Assembly: GCA_035276085.1 (NCBI GenBank)
Contig: DATELY010000017.1
Location: forward strand, 1 to 30,762
DNA from: DATELY01 sp035276085
GTDB taxonomy: Bacteria; Pseudomonadota; Gammaproteobacteria; Steroidobacterales; Steroidobacteraceae
Reading direction: 5' to 3'
DNA: 30,762 bases
Position numbers and translations under genes: made by a program. Shown piece by piece: positions 1 to 7,767 of the stretch. Position 1 is the first letter of the stretch, and the number at the start of each line of letters is the position of its first letter. Below the pieces are notes generated by a model. It worked only from the letters and a program-made list of their open reading frames with translations. It did no database searches and was not told the DNA's origin.

Positions 1-306
1 CTATCGAAAGGCGGGTGCTCGGACATACAGTTCGTTATCCACTATGTGATATTCCGGTTCGGTGAGCCCATAGTGGGGTGGAGCGCTCGATCAACTCGAT
101 GGAAAGCGTTCGGTGCCGCACACGTACCGATATCGGGCTTACGCCCGTCATGCATCCCGATGGCGATCGATCGGACGTCAGGTTCGTTCGTGCGTTCCAA
201 GCGACGAGCATGTGACTTCGGCTTGATCGATGCACGCGGTAGCCTCGTGTGCAGGTTGAAATTCTGTTTTGCCAGCAGCGCGAACCATCACGAGAGATCC
301 TGCTAA
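1..306. other. Upstream region of the IclR gene, no gene supported
   Basis: I find no coding region here that I can support. The open frames in both directions have no recognisable domain, and the one reading toward the IclR gene stops exactly where that gene starts. The stretch most likely holds the promoter of the IclR gene and perhaps of a leftward gene outside the window. There is an AT-richer patch near 34-57 (with TTATC and GATAT halves), but its symmetry is too weak to call an operator. Confidence 0.4.
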
Positions 307-1038
307 GTGACTGCCAGAATCGTTAAGTCCGCCGAGCGGGCCGTTTCGGTTTTTGAGTTTTTTTCGCGCGTTCGGCGTCCCGCCGCCGTATCTGAGATCG
401 TGGACGCGCTTCAGATCCCTCAATCAAGCGCATCTGTCCTGCTGCGCAGTCTCACCGAGCTCGGATATCTGGAATGCCTGCCCGGCACTCGCAAATTCCG
501 CCCAACGCTGCGGGTCACACTCCTCGGCGATTGGCTCAAGCCCGAACTGCCCGCCGACAGCCTCACCGAAAGGCTCGACAGTCTTCAGGACAGAACGCGC
601 GAGACGGTTCTCCTGGGCCGCCAGCAAGGCTGCCAGATCCAGTATGTGTACATCCTTCGGCCGGACCACGGAATTCAGTTCTACATGCAAGAGGGGACGA
701 CGCGGCCCATGACGATGAGCGCGTCGGGACGCGCTCTCCTGAGCGTTTTGAGCGAAGAGGCGATGAGGCGCATTGTGCGCCGGAACATCGCAGAGGCGCG
801 GCTTCGTGTGAGCGAGGATCGAGTGATCGAGTCGGTTAAAGAGTTCCACCGAATGGGGTTTGTCGAAACGGACTCTGTGATCAGCGGCGATCGCGACGTC
901 CATGCGATCGCGACGCTGATTCCACGCAAGCCGGGTGCGGAGTTCATTTCCCTGGCCATTGCCGGCCCGAAAGAGCGGATACTGAAGCGTCGAGCCGAAC
1001 TCAAAAAAATGCTGCGTGAATACCTGAATCACGAGTAG
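307..1038 (+). CDS. IclR family transcriptional regulator
   Basis: Predicted cytoplasmic DNA-binding regulator of 243 residues, the usual IclR length. The N-terminus has the family opening (VKSAERAVSVFEFF) and a winged helix-turn-helix at about residues 27-60 (AVSEIVDALQIPQSSASVLL, then ELGYLECL). The rest (about 85-240) matches the GAF-like effector domain, with the typical serine-glycine-rich stretch (MTMSASGRALLSVL). The start is a GTG at 307, chosen because the conserved N-terminus begins at once. IclR proteins commonly control aromatic and other catabolic operons with a pathway metabolite as effector. The gene converges on the DUF35/aldolase pair, so its target could be that pair, its own promoter, or genes left of the window. 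The family call is firm; target and effector are unknown. Confidence 0.93.
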   Translation: MTARIVKSAERAVSVFEFFSRVRRPAAVSEIVDALQIPQSSASVLLRSLTELGYLECLPGTRKFRPTLRVTLLGDWLKPELPADSLTERLDSLQDRTRETVLLGRQQGCQIQYVYILRPDHGIQFYMQEGTTRPMTMSASGRALLSVLSEEAMRRIVRRNIAEARLRVSEDRVIESVKEFHRMGFVETDSVISGDRDVHAIATLIPRKPGAEFISLAIAGPKERILKRRAELKKMLREYLNHE

Positions 1039-1056
1039 CAAAGTTTGTATCGGTGA

Positions 1057-1078
1057 CGGCTCGAGGTTGCGAGGGCCG
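1057..1078. terminator. Possible hairpin between convergent genes
   Basis: In the 65-bp gap between the convergent IclR and DUF35 genes, CGGCTCG (1057-1063) can pair with CGA plus GCCG (1070-1078) with a two-base bulge and a six-base loop. There is no clear T tract on either side, so this is only a weak candidate for a shared terminator. Confidence 0.25.
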
Positions 1079-1103
1079 CCGCACCTTTGGGTCAACGGGT
1101 CGT

Positions 1104-1547
1104 TCAGGTCTGCGGCCGAGTGATAGCCGAACTCGGTAGCAACTGAAACCTTATCAACGTGACCTCAGGTGTCACATCGTCAAAACAGGCCTGGACCTTC
1201 CGGCCGATCGACAGCTCGTTGGTATCGACGACGTTGCCGATGAACATCGGACCGGCGTCGAGTTTGATGTAAGCGACGTTGTAGGGAAGCTTGTCGGCAA
1301 AGCTCGGATGGAATGCACGGTGGTAGACGATGAATGACCAGATTTCCCCGCCAGGCGCAATGTCCTGCCAATCCTCGATCGCTGCCGTGCGCAAGCAGGT
1401 CGGGCACACTGGCTTGGGCGGCCAACGCAGCTCGCCGCAGCCCGCACACCGCTGCATGACCAATCGGCGCTTGCGCGCGGCGGCCCAAAAGGGCGCCGTC
1501 AATGACGCGGACACATCGGGCAACAGCGGTGCGTGCAGGCTGGTCAC
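1104..1547 (-). CDS. DUF35 Zn-ribbon/OB-fold protein, partner of the thiolase-like protein
   Basis: Protein of 147 residues with an N-terminal helix, a rubredoxin-like zinc ribbon (Cys34, Cys37, Cys48, Cys51; CAGCGELRWPPKPVCPTC) and an OB-fold half from about residue 60. This is the DUF35 / OB_aCoA_assoc architecture. These small proteins bind thiolase-superfamily enzymes and are needed for their activity, as in archaeal acetoacetyl-CoA thiolase complexes and the Ltp2-ChsH2 steroid aldolase. The start is a GTG at 1547 whose last two bases form part of the upstream gene's TGA stop (GTGA overlap), a hallmark of translational coupling. A longer open frame to 1643 exists but runs inside the upstream gene. 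It is very likely the structural partner of the preceding thiolase-fold protein. Confidence 0.9.
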   Translation of the reverse strand: MTSLHAPLLPDVSASLTAPFWAAARKRRLVMQRCAGCGELRWPPKPVCPTCLRTAAIEDWQDIAPGGEIWSFIVYHRAFHPSFADKLPYNVAYIKLDAGPMFIGNVVDTNELSIGRKVQACFDDVTPEVTLIRFQLLPSSAITRPQT

Positions 1548-2692
1548 GGCTCCACCCCCAGGATCGAGGCAGCGCCCTTCTGATTCGCCATGGCCGAACA
1601 GTATTGGGCGATCTTGGCACCCGCGACCTGCCGCGCACCGCATTCACCGCGCAACTGTCGCACGGCTTCGCACAGATGCAGCCAGCCCCACATATACGCT
1701 TCGGACAAGTGGCCTCCGTTGGTGTTGACGGGCAACTCTCCGCCAAGGCGAGTGCGGCCTTCCTGGACGAAGGGCCCGCTCTCACCGGGACCGCAAAAAC
1801 CAAAGCTCTCCAACATCGTCAGCACATAAAAGCTGAAGGGGTCCTGGATATAGAGCACATCCACGTCGCTGCGCTCGACCCCTGCGCTCTCGTAGAGACG
1901 CGTAGCCACGGTCTCGAGCCAAGGCCGCATGACGTTGTCCTCGATCTCGCTGGCGGCGAGCCCTGCATGTTCCGCCATTCCGAGCACGTAAACGGGAGCT
2001 GGCTTGAAGTCGCGCGCGCGCTCGGCCGCCGTGACGATGAGCGCCGCGCCACCGTCCGAAATCATGGTCATGTCATGACGGCGCAGCGGGGCGATCAGAT
2101 AGGGCGAGGCCATGTAGTCGTCGATGGACAACGGCTCACGGAAAATCGCCAACGGATTGAGACGCGCATATTCCCGCTGGACGACTGCAACATGCCCGAG
2201 CTGCTCTTCCGTCGTCCCGTACAGATGTTGATGACGCCGGAATGCCATCGCGTAGGGCCCTCCCATATGCAGGTATCCATATGGAAGCGTGAAATCGACT
2301 GCAGGATTCGCGGTGCTGGTGAACCGCACGCGATGGGTCCGTTGGTTACAGCCATAGATCAGGGCAACCGTCGTCGCAAGCCCCGCCGCAATGGCCATCA
2401 CCGCAAGGTGCAGTGAGAAGTTGCAGGTTCCGTAATCCAGTGAGGCGCTGTACGCCGGATCGATGCCGAGCAGCGAACCATAGGCCGTATCGACACCGAA
2501 ACCTTCGCTCGTCTTGCAAGTGATCAGTCCGTCGATCGCGGTCTTGCCGATCCCGGCCTCGGCCAACGCGAGCTGCAAGGCCTCGACGCCGATCTCCTCG
2601 GCAGTGCGTCCCGGGTGCTCGCCTTGCCGCGTTGTGCCGACGCCGACGATTGCAGCCTTGCCGCGGATGCTTGCTGAGCCGGACCTGGACAC
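1544..2692 (-). CDS. Thiolase-fold protein, probable Ltp2-like acyl-CoA retro-aldolase
   Basis: Thiolase-superfamily protein of 382 residues (KAAIVGVGTTRQ near the N-terminus, AIAAG near 100, VNTNGG near 322-327, C-terminal RQLRGECGARQVAGA). Aligned by eye, the nucleophilic cysteine of true thiolases is Tyr87 (LDYGTC), and the GHP histidine of the C-terminal half is replaced within GGHLSEAYMWG (Tyr333). Loss of both thiolysis residues with a tyrosine in the SEAY motif is the pattern of Ltp2-type aldolases, which cleave beta-hydroxyacyl-CoA side chains of steroids and release a short acyl-CoA. It overlaps the DUF35 gene by 4 bp, matching the Ltp2-ChsH2(DUF35) pairing. The start is a GTG at 2692. 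A 192-bp gap to the next upstream gene could hold its promoter. It could also be a non-catalytic SCP2-thiolase-like protein. Fold is certain, aldolase activity is inferred. Confidence 0.85.
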   Translation of the reverse strand: MSRSGSASIRGKAAIVGVGTTRQGEHPGRTAEEIGVEALQLALAEAGIGKTAIDGLITCKTSEGFGVDTAYGSLLGIDPAYSASLDYGTCNFSLHLAVMAIAAGLATTVALIYGCNQRTHRVRFTSTANPAVDFTLPYGYLHMGGPYAMAFRRHQHLYGTTEEQLGHVAVVQREYARLNPLAIFREPLSIDDYMASPYLIAPLRRHDMTMISDGGAALIVTAAERARDFKPAPVYVLGMAEHAGLAASEIEDNVMRPWLETVATRLYESAGVERSDVDVLYIQDPFSFYVLTMLESFGFCGPGESGPFVQEGRTRLGGELPVNTNGGHLSEAYMWGWLHLCEAVRQLRGECGARQVAGAKIAQYCSAMANQKGAASILGVEP

Positions 2693-2884
2693 TAGGATAT
2701 TCCGCTGTCTTGGATGCTCAGAGTTGCGCCTTGTTTCTCAGACAGCCGATCGCGCCGGATGACACAAGGTGGCAGCAGCGGAACGTGGAGCCACACTAAC
2801 ACTCGACAACAACACTCCCGATCACGCATGTAATTTCGCCCCAGCCGAACGGCTGAAGCGACTCGTTCTCGAAGGACGCGCCCA

Positions 2885-4390
2885 TCATCTCGACGATCCG
2901 GCGGGATACATCGCCGCTGCGAGATCCAGGATCTCCTGCCGGTCCGCCCGCAGAATGAATCCCTGCTCGATGGTCCGATCGAGGGCAGCCTCGAAGCGCT
3001 TCAGGTAGTCAGCCTTGCCGCCCGGATAGAGCGTCTTCAGCTGCGCCGGCTCGAACACCTCGGAGGTCCCGAAGAGCGCCACCATCAAACTGCCGGGGTT
3101 GGGATCGCTGGAGAGTCGTGCCGTGGGCACATCGACCCACGGCGTGCGGATGCCGCCCTTTGCAATGCCATGTTCATCCAGCACGAGGCGCACCGAGTTC
3201 GTATCCGTCAGTTCGATGCGTGGCGACGTCGGCGGTGCCGCGCCCGTGCGTACCCATCGTTCCAGACCATCCAGCGCCGTTTGCACGATGTAGTGCTGTT
3301 GCGGTCCGAAATTGATGGGCTTCGGCACCTTCTCGCCCAGAATCGAAGTCGTGGGCGCATAGGCCGCCGCCAGTTTTTCGACCGGAACCGAACCCGTGTC
3401 GATCGGGCTCACTACGATGGTGTAGTTGTCCGCATGCGATGCACCGGCGAGTTCCCACGTGCGCAACCGGTCGGTGTCGGGCTGCCGCGCGGTGTAGAAG
3501 CCGATGACGCCGTGGAATCCGACCAAGTCGCCTTCCGTGATGAATGTCAGCACCGGCACGCGCAGGTCCGGGCGCAGCCGAATGCCCGCGAGTCCACGGG
3601 CCGCATCGATCGCCATGACACCATCGAGCTGCGAGGCGCCGCCAAACCGTGAGTGGATGAGAAAACCATCGTAGACCCTGGCCAAGGTATCGACGGCATT
3701 GACGTAGGTCGTCATGAACACCGCCGACTGAGACTCGCCCACGGCGATGATGTGCTTGGCCGTGAGCGGCCCGAGAATGCCGCCTGGCCGCGCGTTGCGA
3801 ACCACTCTGCCGGCCTGCGAAAAGATGTCGTAGGAAAACGCATCGCCCGGATGGCGCAGCGATCCGTAGCGCTGGGGCTGTGTCTTCTTGAGCGAACTGT
3901 CAGGGCCCATCACGCTTGGGCCGCCCTCCACGCCAACCTTCTGGGCCGACACGGCGACATATCCATATCCCGCCCGCACTATCTGACGATGGGCCATGAG
4001 CCAGACCGCGGGTGAGTCCACTCCGCCGGACACGTTCAGCCACTCCACGATGACCGTGCCATTGAAGCGCTTCGCATCCGCCGGACGCATCACCACGATT
4101 CGGGTGACGTACGGAGCCTTGACCGCGGGCGAAGCGTTCCAGCGCCCGTCTCGAGAGGGCGGCTGCGGCATCGAATAGGAAGTCGCCTCGCCCGCGATGA
4201 CGAATTCCTGATTCGTGTAGCCGACCGACGCCGTGTCGTAGGCGCCGAACAGCAGCGATGGTTGACCGGCAAGCGGAGTCACCGTCGGGCTTCCAGCGTA
4301 TGCAGCCCCAACGCCCACGGCCATCGTGAGACCAAGCGCGTACAAGCTCCTGCGCGTCATCGTGTTAACCCAATGCACTCGCGTGCTCAT
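2885..4390 (-). CDS. Secreted alpha/beta hydrolase, probable esterase (PF20091-like)
   Basis: Protein of 501 residues with a signal peptide: basic start (MTRRS at 11-15), hydrophobic core LYALGLTMAVGVGAAYA, cleavage likely after AYA near residue 32. The body matches the large alpha/beta hydrolase-domain family often found in steroid and terpenoid clusters. The nucleophile elbow is GESQS with Ser220 (GxSxS rather than GxSxG), a likely acid lies near Asp288 (TEGD), and His319 sits in GASHADNY. It probably acts in the periplasm or at the outer membrane on an ester of a bulky alcohol or acid. The start at 4390 is supported by a strong ribosome site; an internal ATG at 4360 would also leave the signal peptide intact. 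It lies downstream of the AraC gene on the same strand with a 108-bp gap. Substrate unknown. Confidence 0.85.
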   Translation of the reverse strand: MSTRVHWVNTMTRRSLYALGLTMAVGVGAAYAGSPTVTPLAGQPSLLFGAYDTASVGYTNQEFVIAGEATSYSMPQPPSRDGRWNASPAVKAPYVTRIVVMRPADAKRFNGTVIVEWLNVSGGVDSPAVWLMAHRQIVRAGYGYVAVSAQKVGVEGGPSVMGPDSSLKKTQPQRYGSLRHPGDAFSYDIFSQAGRVVRNARPGGILGPLTAKHIIAVGESQSAVFMTTYVNAVDTLARVYDGFLIHSRFGGASQLDGVMAIDAARGLAGIRLRPDLRVPVLTFITEGDLVGFHGVIGFYTARQPDTDRLRTWELAGASHADNYTIVVSPIDTGSVPVEKLAAAYAPTTSILGEKVPKPINFGPQQHYIVQTALDGLERWVRTGAAPPTSPRIELTDTNSVRLVLDEHGIAKGGIRTPWVDVPTARLSSDPNPGSLMVALFGTSEVFEPAQLKTLYPGGKADYLKRFEAALDRTIEQGFILRADRQEILDLAAAMYPAGSSR

Positions 4391-4400
4391 TTCAGTTGCG

Positions 4401-4408
4401 CCTCCTTT
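4401..4408 (-). promoter_or_regulatory. Strong ribosome binding site of the secreted esterase
   Basis: On the minus strand AAAGGAGG ends 10 bases before the ATG at 4390. This near-perfect anti-Shine-Dalgarno match supports the start at 4390 over the internal ATG at 4360. Confidence 0.7.
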
Positions 4409-4498
4409 GCCCTGCTCGATCCGGATCGCCTGCGATCCAGCGAGCGATATTCGAGTTCGTGAGTGGGCCCAGGCGGTGGACCGTGCCCGACGTCATGA

Positions 4499-5332
4499 CT
4501 ACCGCCGCCTGCGCCGATATTCGCGCGGGCTCTCGCCCTCGGCATCGCGGAAAGCGCTGGAGAAGCTGCCCTGCCGCTGAAACCCGAGGCGGACGGCGAT
4601 TTCTTTGAAGGAGAGATCCGTCGTCGCGACGAGAGCGACCGCCCGCTCGCGGCTCTTGCGTCGCATGTGGTAGCGGAGCGTTACGCCAGTTGCTTGCTTG
4701 AATCCTCGCTGGAGATGCCGCGGGCTGATACCGATCCGGGCAGCGAGCTCCGCGAGGCTCGGCAGCGGCAGGGACACTTCGTCGACGCGCTCCTTGATCA
4801 GCTTCATCTGCCGGCGCGTGAGCCCGCTGGCGCGAGTATCGCGAGTCGGCTCGCGTCCGAGCTCCCGCAAGAGATCCACCATCGAGAGTGCAACGAGGGA
4901 TTCCACGGCCGCGGCGCTGCCAAAACCCGGGCTCGCGATCTCAGCAACGATACGTTCCAGCCCGGTGCGCAGACGTTCGCTCTTCAGATCGAGGCACGCG
5001 CTCAGATCGGTCTCGGTCCAGCAAGCGGGCGATCCGGTGAAGGACTCCAGCCAGGCCTCACTGATGCGGCAACGGACGATGGTCTGTGGACCGGCGTCGC
5101 TGCCGATTGGATTCACCGGCACGCCCGCGGGCACGAATGCCAAATCGCCCACTTGCATCGGGCCCATGCGACCTAGACGCGCGCGACAGCGCGGCACAGG
5201 CGTAACCGAAAGCGACAGGCTGTGGCGTGAATCCACGTGCTCGCCGCCATAGTGCTCCGGCCAACTGTAATCGCAGAGCTGCGCCTCGATACCCGGAAGC
5301 GTGAGTTCCGCCCGCAGCGTTTTCTGTAGCAT
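4499..5332 (-). CDS. AraC family transcriptional regulator
   Basis: Regulator of 277 residues. The C-terminal ~90 residues carry the double helix-turn-helix of AraC/XylS proteins: first helix pair in SLAELAARIGISPRHLQRGF, linker, second in FKEIAVRLGFQRQGSFSSAF, ending SPREYRRRRR. The N-terminal ~170 residues are an effector or dimerisation domain without a family I can name. I placed the start at the ATG at 5332; an in-frame TTG at 5341, preceded by GGGGA, is the alternative and adds three residues. It is transcribed divergently from the secreted HSL-type esterase and lies upstream of the other secreted esterase, so it probably controls one or both in response to a substrate or hydrolysis product. 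A strongly basic C-terminal tail is visible. Confidence 0.92.
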   Translation of the reverse strand: MLQKTLRAELTLPGIEAQLCDYSWPEHYGGEHVDSRHSLSLSVTPVPRCRARLGRMGPMQVGDLAFVPAGVPVNPIGSDAGPQTIVRCRISEAWLESFTGSPACWTETDLSACLDLKSERLRTGLERIVAEIASPGFGSAAAVESLVALSMVDLLRELGREPTRDTRASGLTRRQMKLIKERVDEVSLPLPSLAELAARIGISPRHLQRGFKQATGVTLRYHMRRKSRERAVALVATTDLSFKEIAVRLGFQRQGSFSSAFRDAEGESPREYRRRRR

Positions 5333-5374
5333 CTTTTTCAACCGGCAATCCCCGCGGCGATAGTAGCCATCGTG

Positions 5375-5406
5375 GCGCGAAATACGAAATGCCGAAATGT
5401 TCGCGC
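5375..5406. promoter_or_regulatory. Candidate operator in the araC-esterase divergent promoter
   Basis: Between the divergent AraC and esterase genes, the 7-bp inverted repeat GCGCGAA (5375-5381) / TTCGCGC (5400-5406) encloses or overlaps three direct copies of CGAAAT starting at 5378, 5385 and 5393. Direct repeats of this kind are what AraC-type monomers often bind. Site assignment is inference. Confidence 0.4.
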
Positions 5407-5472
5407 TTGCGGCGTCGATTCTCCCTGCCGAGAATTTGGTCGCGCCCTGAACATACCAATGGGAAACCCTTC

Positions 5473-6561
5473 ATGACACAGAAACGATCGCTGCCAAGTA
5501 CACGCGCCGTTCGGCTCACAGCCGCTGCGATCATCTGCAGTGCTGGAATTCCATCCCTCATGGCTGCCGAAGCCGCCAAGCGGCCGACCTTCGCAGCGGA
5601 CGGCACGGTCCACGTGCCGGCGTTCGATCTTCCACCGTCCGAGTATTCGAGCCCCGAAGCAGTTCAGATGATGAAGTATCGGGCCGTCATGCCCATCCCG
5701 CAGACCGATCTGACGATGGACGCCAAGGCAATGCGGGCCGGCCTCGATCAGATGATGGCGCCCATGATCGAACAGTCGAAGTCCCGCTATCCCGTCACGA
5801 TCACCACGGAGAAGATCGCGGGCGTGCGGACGGACATCGTCGTTCCGAAGGATGGTGTCGCGGACGATAGTCGCGTTCTCATCAACCTTCACGGCGGTGC
5901 GTTCATGAGCTGCGCTGTCACCTGCGGCCTCGTGGAATCCATTCCGATTGCGGGAGTGGGCAAGATCAAGGTCGTGAGCGTCGATTATCGCCAGGGCCCC
6001 GAGCATCGGTTCCCGGCTGCGAGCGAGGATGTCGAGAAGGTCTACAGAGCGCTGCTGAAGCAATACAAGCCACAGAATATCGGTCTGTACGGCTGCTCGG
6101 CGGGCGGCATGCTGACGGCCGAATCGATGGCCTGGTTCCAGAAGAAGCGCTTACCGGCGCCGGCTGCAATCGGAATTTTCGGCGCTGCCGCGGGTCGCGT
6201 GGGGCACGGCGACTCAGCCTACGTATCTGCGTACATCGACGGTATCTTCCCGCCGCCGCCGATGGCGCCCCTGTCTTACTTCGAAGGTGCCAGCTACGAC
6301 GATCCGCTGGTGTCGCCGGTCCTTCATCCCGACGTGCTCGCGAAATTCCCGCCGACTCTCATCATCACGGGCGGACGGGCGATGGACTTCAGCGGTTCCA
6401 TCGACACTCACGCGAAGTTGCTGAAAGCCGGTGTCGACAGCAACCTGCTGGTCGGCGAAGGGCTCAGCCACTGCTACATCTACAACTCTAACCTGCCGGA
6501 AGCACGCGACGCCTATGACGTCATCGTGAAGTTCTTCAACAAGCATCTCGGCAAGTCGTAA
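5473..6561 (+). CDS. Exported HSL-family alpha/beta hydrolase (esterase)
   Basis: Protein of 362 residues. A signal peptide is visible at 1-31 (basic MTQKRSLPSTRAVR, core LTAAAIICSAGIPSL, likely cut after MAA). The mature part has the hormone-sensitive-lipase signature: oxyanion motif HGGA at 140-143, nucleophile Ser209 in GCSAG, acid near Asp305 (GRAMDF), His333 in GLSHCY, and the conserved YRQGPEHRFPAA. Such enzymes cleave carboxylic esters of small to medium size and some act on steroid or terpenoid esters. The ATG at 5473 is preferred over one at 5389 because the signal peptide starts there. It is divergent from the AraC gene and is followed after 144 bp by another alpha/beta hydrolase. 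Periplasmic location is predicted; substrate unknown. Confidence 0.9.
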   Translation: MTQKRSLPSTRAVRLTAAAIICSAGIPSLMAAEAAKRPTFAADGTVHVPAFDLPPSEYSSPEAVQMMKYRAVMPIPQTDLTMDAKAMRAGLDQMMAPMIEQSKSRYPVTITTEKIAGVRTDIVVPKDGVADDSRVLINLHGGAFMSCAVTCGLVESIPIAGVGKIKVVSVDYRQGPEHRFPAASEDVEKVYRALLKQYKPQNIGLYGCSAGGMLTAESMAWFQKKRLPAPAAIGIFGAAAGRVGHGDSAYVSAYIDGIFPPPPMAPLSYFEGASYDDPLVSPVLHPDVLAKFPPTLIITGGRAMDFSGSIDTHAKLLKAGVDSNLLVGEGLSHCYIYNSNLPEARDAYDVIVKFFNKHLGKS

Positions 6562-6705
6562 GGAAGAGGCGGTTGGATCGGGAGCGTTGACGAGACGTAT
6601 TTCGCCGCCCGTGGTTGGAGCCCGTTGCAGCGATAAATTTCAGATGTGATTGCCAACGGGGCTCTCTGTGCTAGCTTCGGCTCGGAACGAACCGAAGGGA
6701 CACCC

Positions 6706-7767
6706 ATGCTGTTTCCAACCACCGAACGTATTGCCGCCACCAAGCGCCACACTACGTTCTACTTCGAAGCAGGTCCCGAGGACGGCGTTCCCGTCATCTT
6801 CGTGCATGGCTGGCCCGAGCTTGCCATCAGCTGGCGGCACCAGATCCCGGTGTTCGCGCAGCTTGGCTTTCGCGCAATCGCGCTGGATACGCGTGGCTAC
6901 GGTCGATCGAGCTGCTACGAACGGGTGGAAGACTATTCGCACGAGGAATGCGTCAAAGATCTGCTCGAGCTGCTGGCGGCGCTGAAGTGCGATAAAGCGA
7001 TCTGGGTTGGTCATGATTTTGGCGCGGCAGTCGTCTGGGCACTCGCCAGCCATCATCCCGAAGCCTGCATCGCTGTCGCGAACCTCTGTGTGCCCTATCT
7101 GCCAGGCGGATTCACGCTGGAGAACTCGGTGGCACTGGTAGACCGGGACGTCTACCCCAAGGACCGCTATCCGCATGGGCAATGGGGCTATTGGAACCAC
7201 CATGTGGAGCACCCCGAGCAAGCGGCTCAACAACTGGGCGCCGACATCGAACATTCCGTTCGCATGATCTTTCGCAGAGGTCTCCCGGAGCTGCTGGGCA
7301 AGGTCTCTGGAGCGGCCGACATCAAGGCACCGACTGGCTGGGAACCCGTCTTCGAGGCCACGAAGGGATTGCAGCGCGACGAAGCCATTCTCGACGAAGC
7401 CGATTACTGGGCGTACGCATCGGCGCTGCAGCGCAACGGCTTCCGGGGTCCCGATTGTTGCTATCGAAACAATCAGCGCAACGCGGCTTACGGCGCCAAG
7501 TCAGTCAACGGCGGGCGGCTCGACATGCCTGTCTTGTTCATCCACGCGCTCTACGATCCCACCTGCGTCACCGTGGATTCCGAGTACTCGACCCCGATGC
7601 GCAAGCACTGCACTGACTTGACCGAAGAGATTATTGAGGCAGGACATTGGGTTCAGCAGGAGAAGGGCGTGGAAGTCAACGCCGCCCTCGTCCGCTGGCT
7701 GGCGGCCCGACTGCCCGAGCAATGGCGAGCTCGCAGCTCAGCTCGGGGCCGCGATCATTCGCGATGA
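6706..7767 (+). CDS. Alpha/beta hydrolase, epoxide hydrolase-like
   Basis: Cytoplasmic protein of 353 residues with the epoxide hydrolase / haloalkane dehalogenase layout. HGWPE (34-38) forms the oxyanion region, DTRGYGRSS (61-69) is a standard block, and the nucleophile is an aspartate, Asp104 in VGHDFGAA, instead of serine. A helical cap follows (about 135-240), then Asp284 (ALYDPT) and His314 (AGHWVQ). An aspartate nucleophile supports epoxide hydrolysis to diols more than ester cleavage. The ATG at 6706, preceded by a GAAGGGA ribosome site, is preferred over 6646. The stop overlaps the next gene's ATG (ATGA), so the two are co-translated. A role in opening an epoxide made by a monooxygenase is inferred. 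A hydrolase of C-C or ester bonds is possible but less likely. Confidence 0.88.
   Translation: MLFPTTERIAATKRHTTFYFEAGPEDGVPVIFVHGWPELAISWRHQIPVFAQLGFRAIALDTRGYGRSSCYERVEDYSHEECVKDLLELLAALKCDKAIWVGHDFGAAVVWALASHHPEACIAVANLCVPYLPGGFTLENSVALVDRDVYPKDRYPHGQWGYWNHHVEHPEQAAQQLGADIEHSVRMIFRRGLPELLGKVSGAADIKAPTGWEPVFEATKGLQRDEAILDEADYWAYASALQRNGFRGPDCCYRNNQRNAAYGAKSVNGGRLDMPVLFIHALYDPTCVTVDSEYSTPMRKHCTDLTEEIIEAGHWVQQEKGVEVNAALVRWLAARLPEQWRARSSARGRDHSR

Noticed and set aside
1502..2416. A 304-residue plus-strand frame opposite the thiolase-like gene
   Set aside because: No domain, and it is fully antisense to a gene with strong family motifs.
1544..2692. Simple acetyl-CoA acetyltransferase (thiolase) call
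   Set aside because: The nucleophile cysteine and GHP histidine are replaced, so thiolytic activity is not supported.
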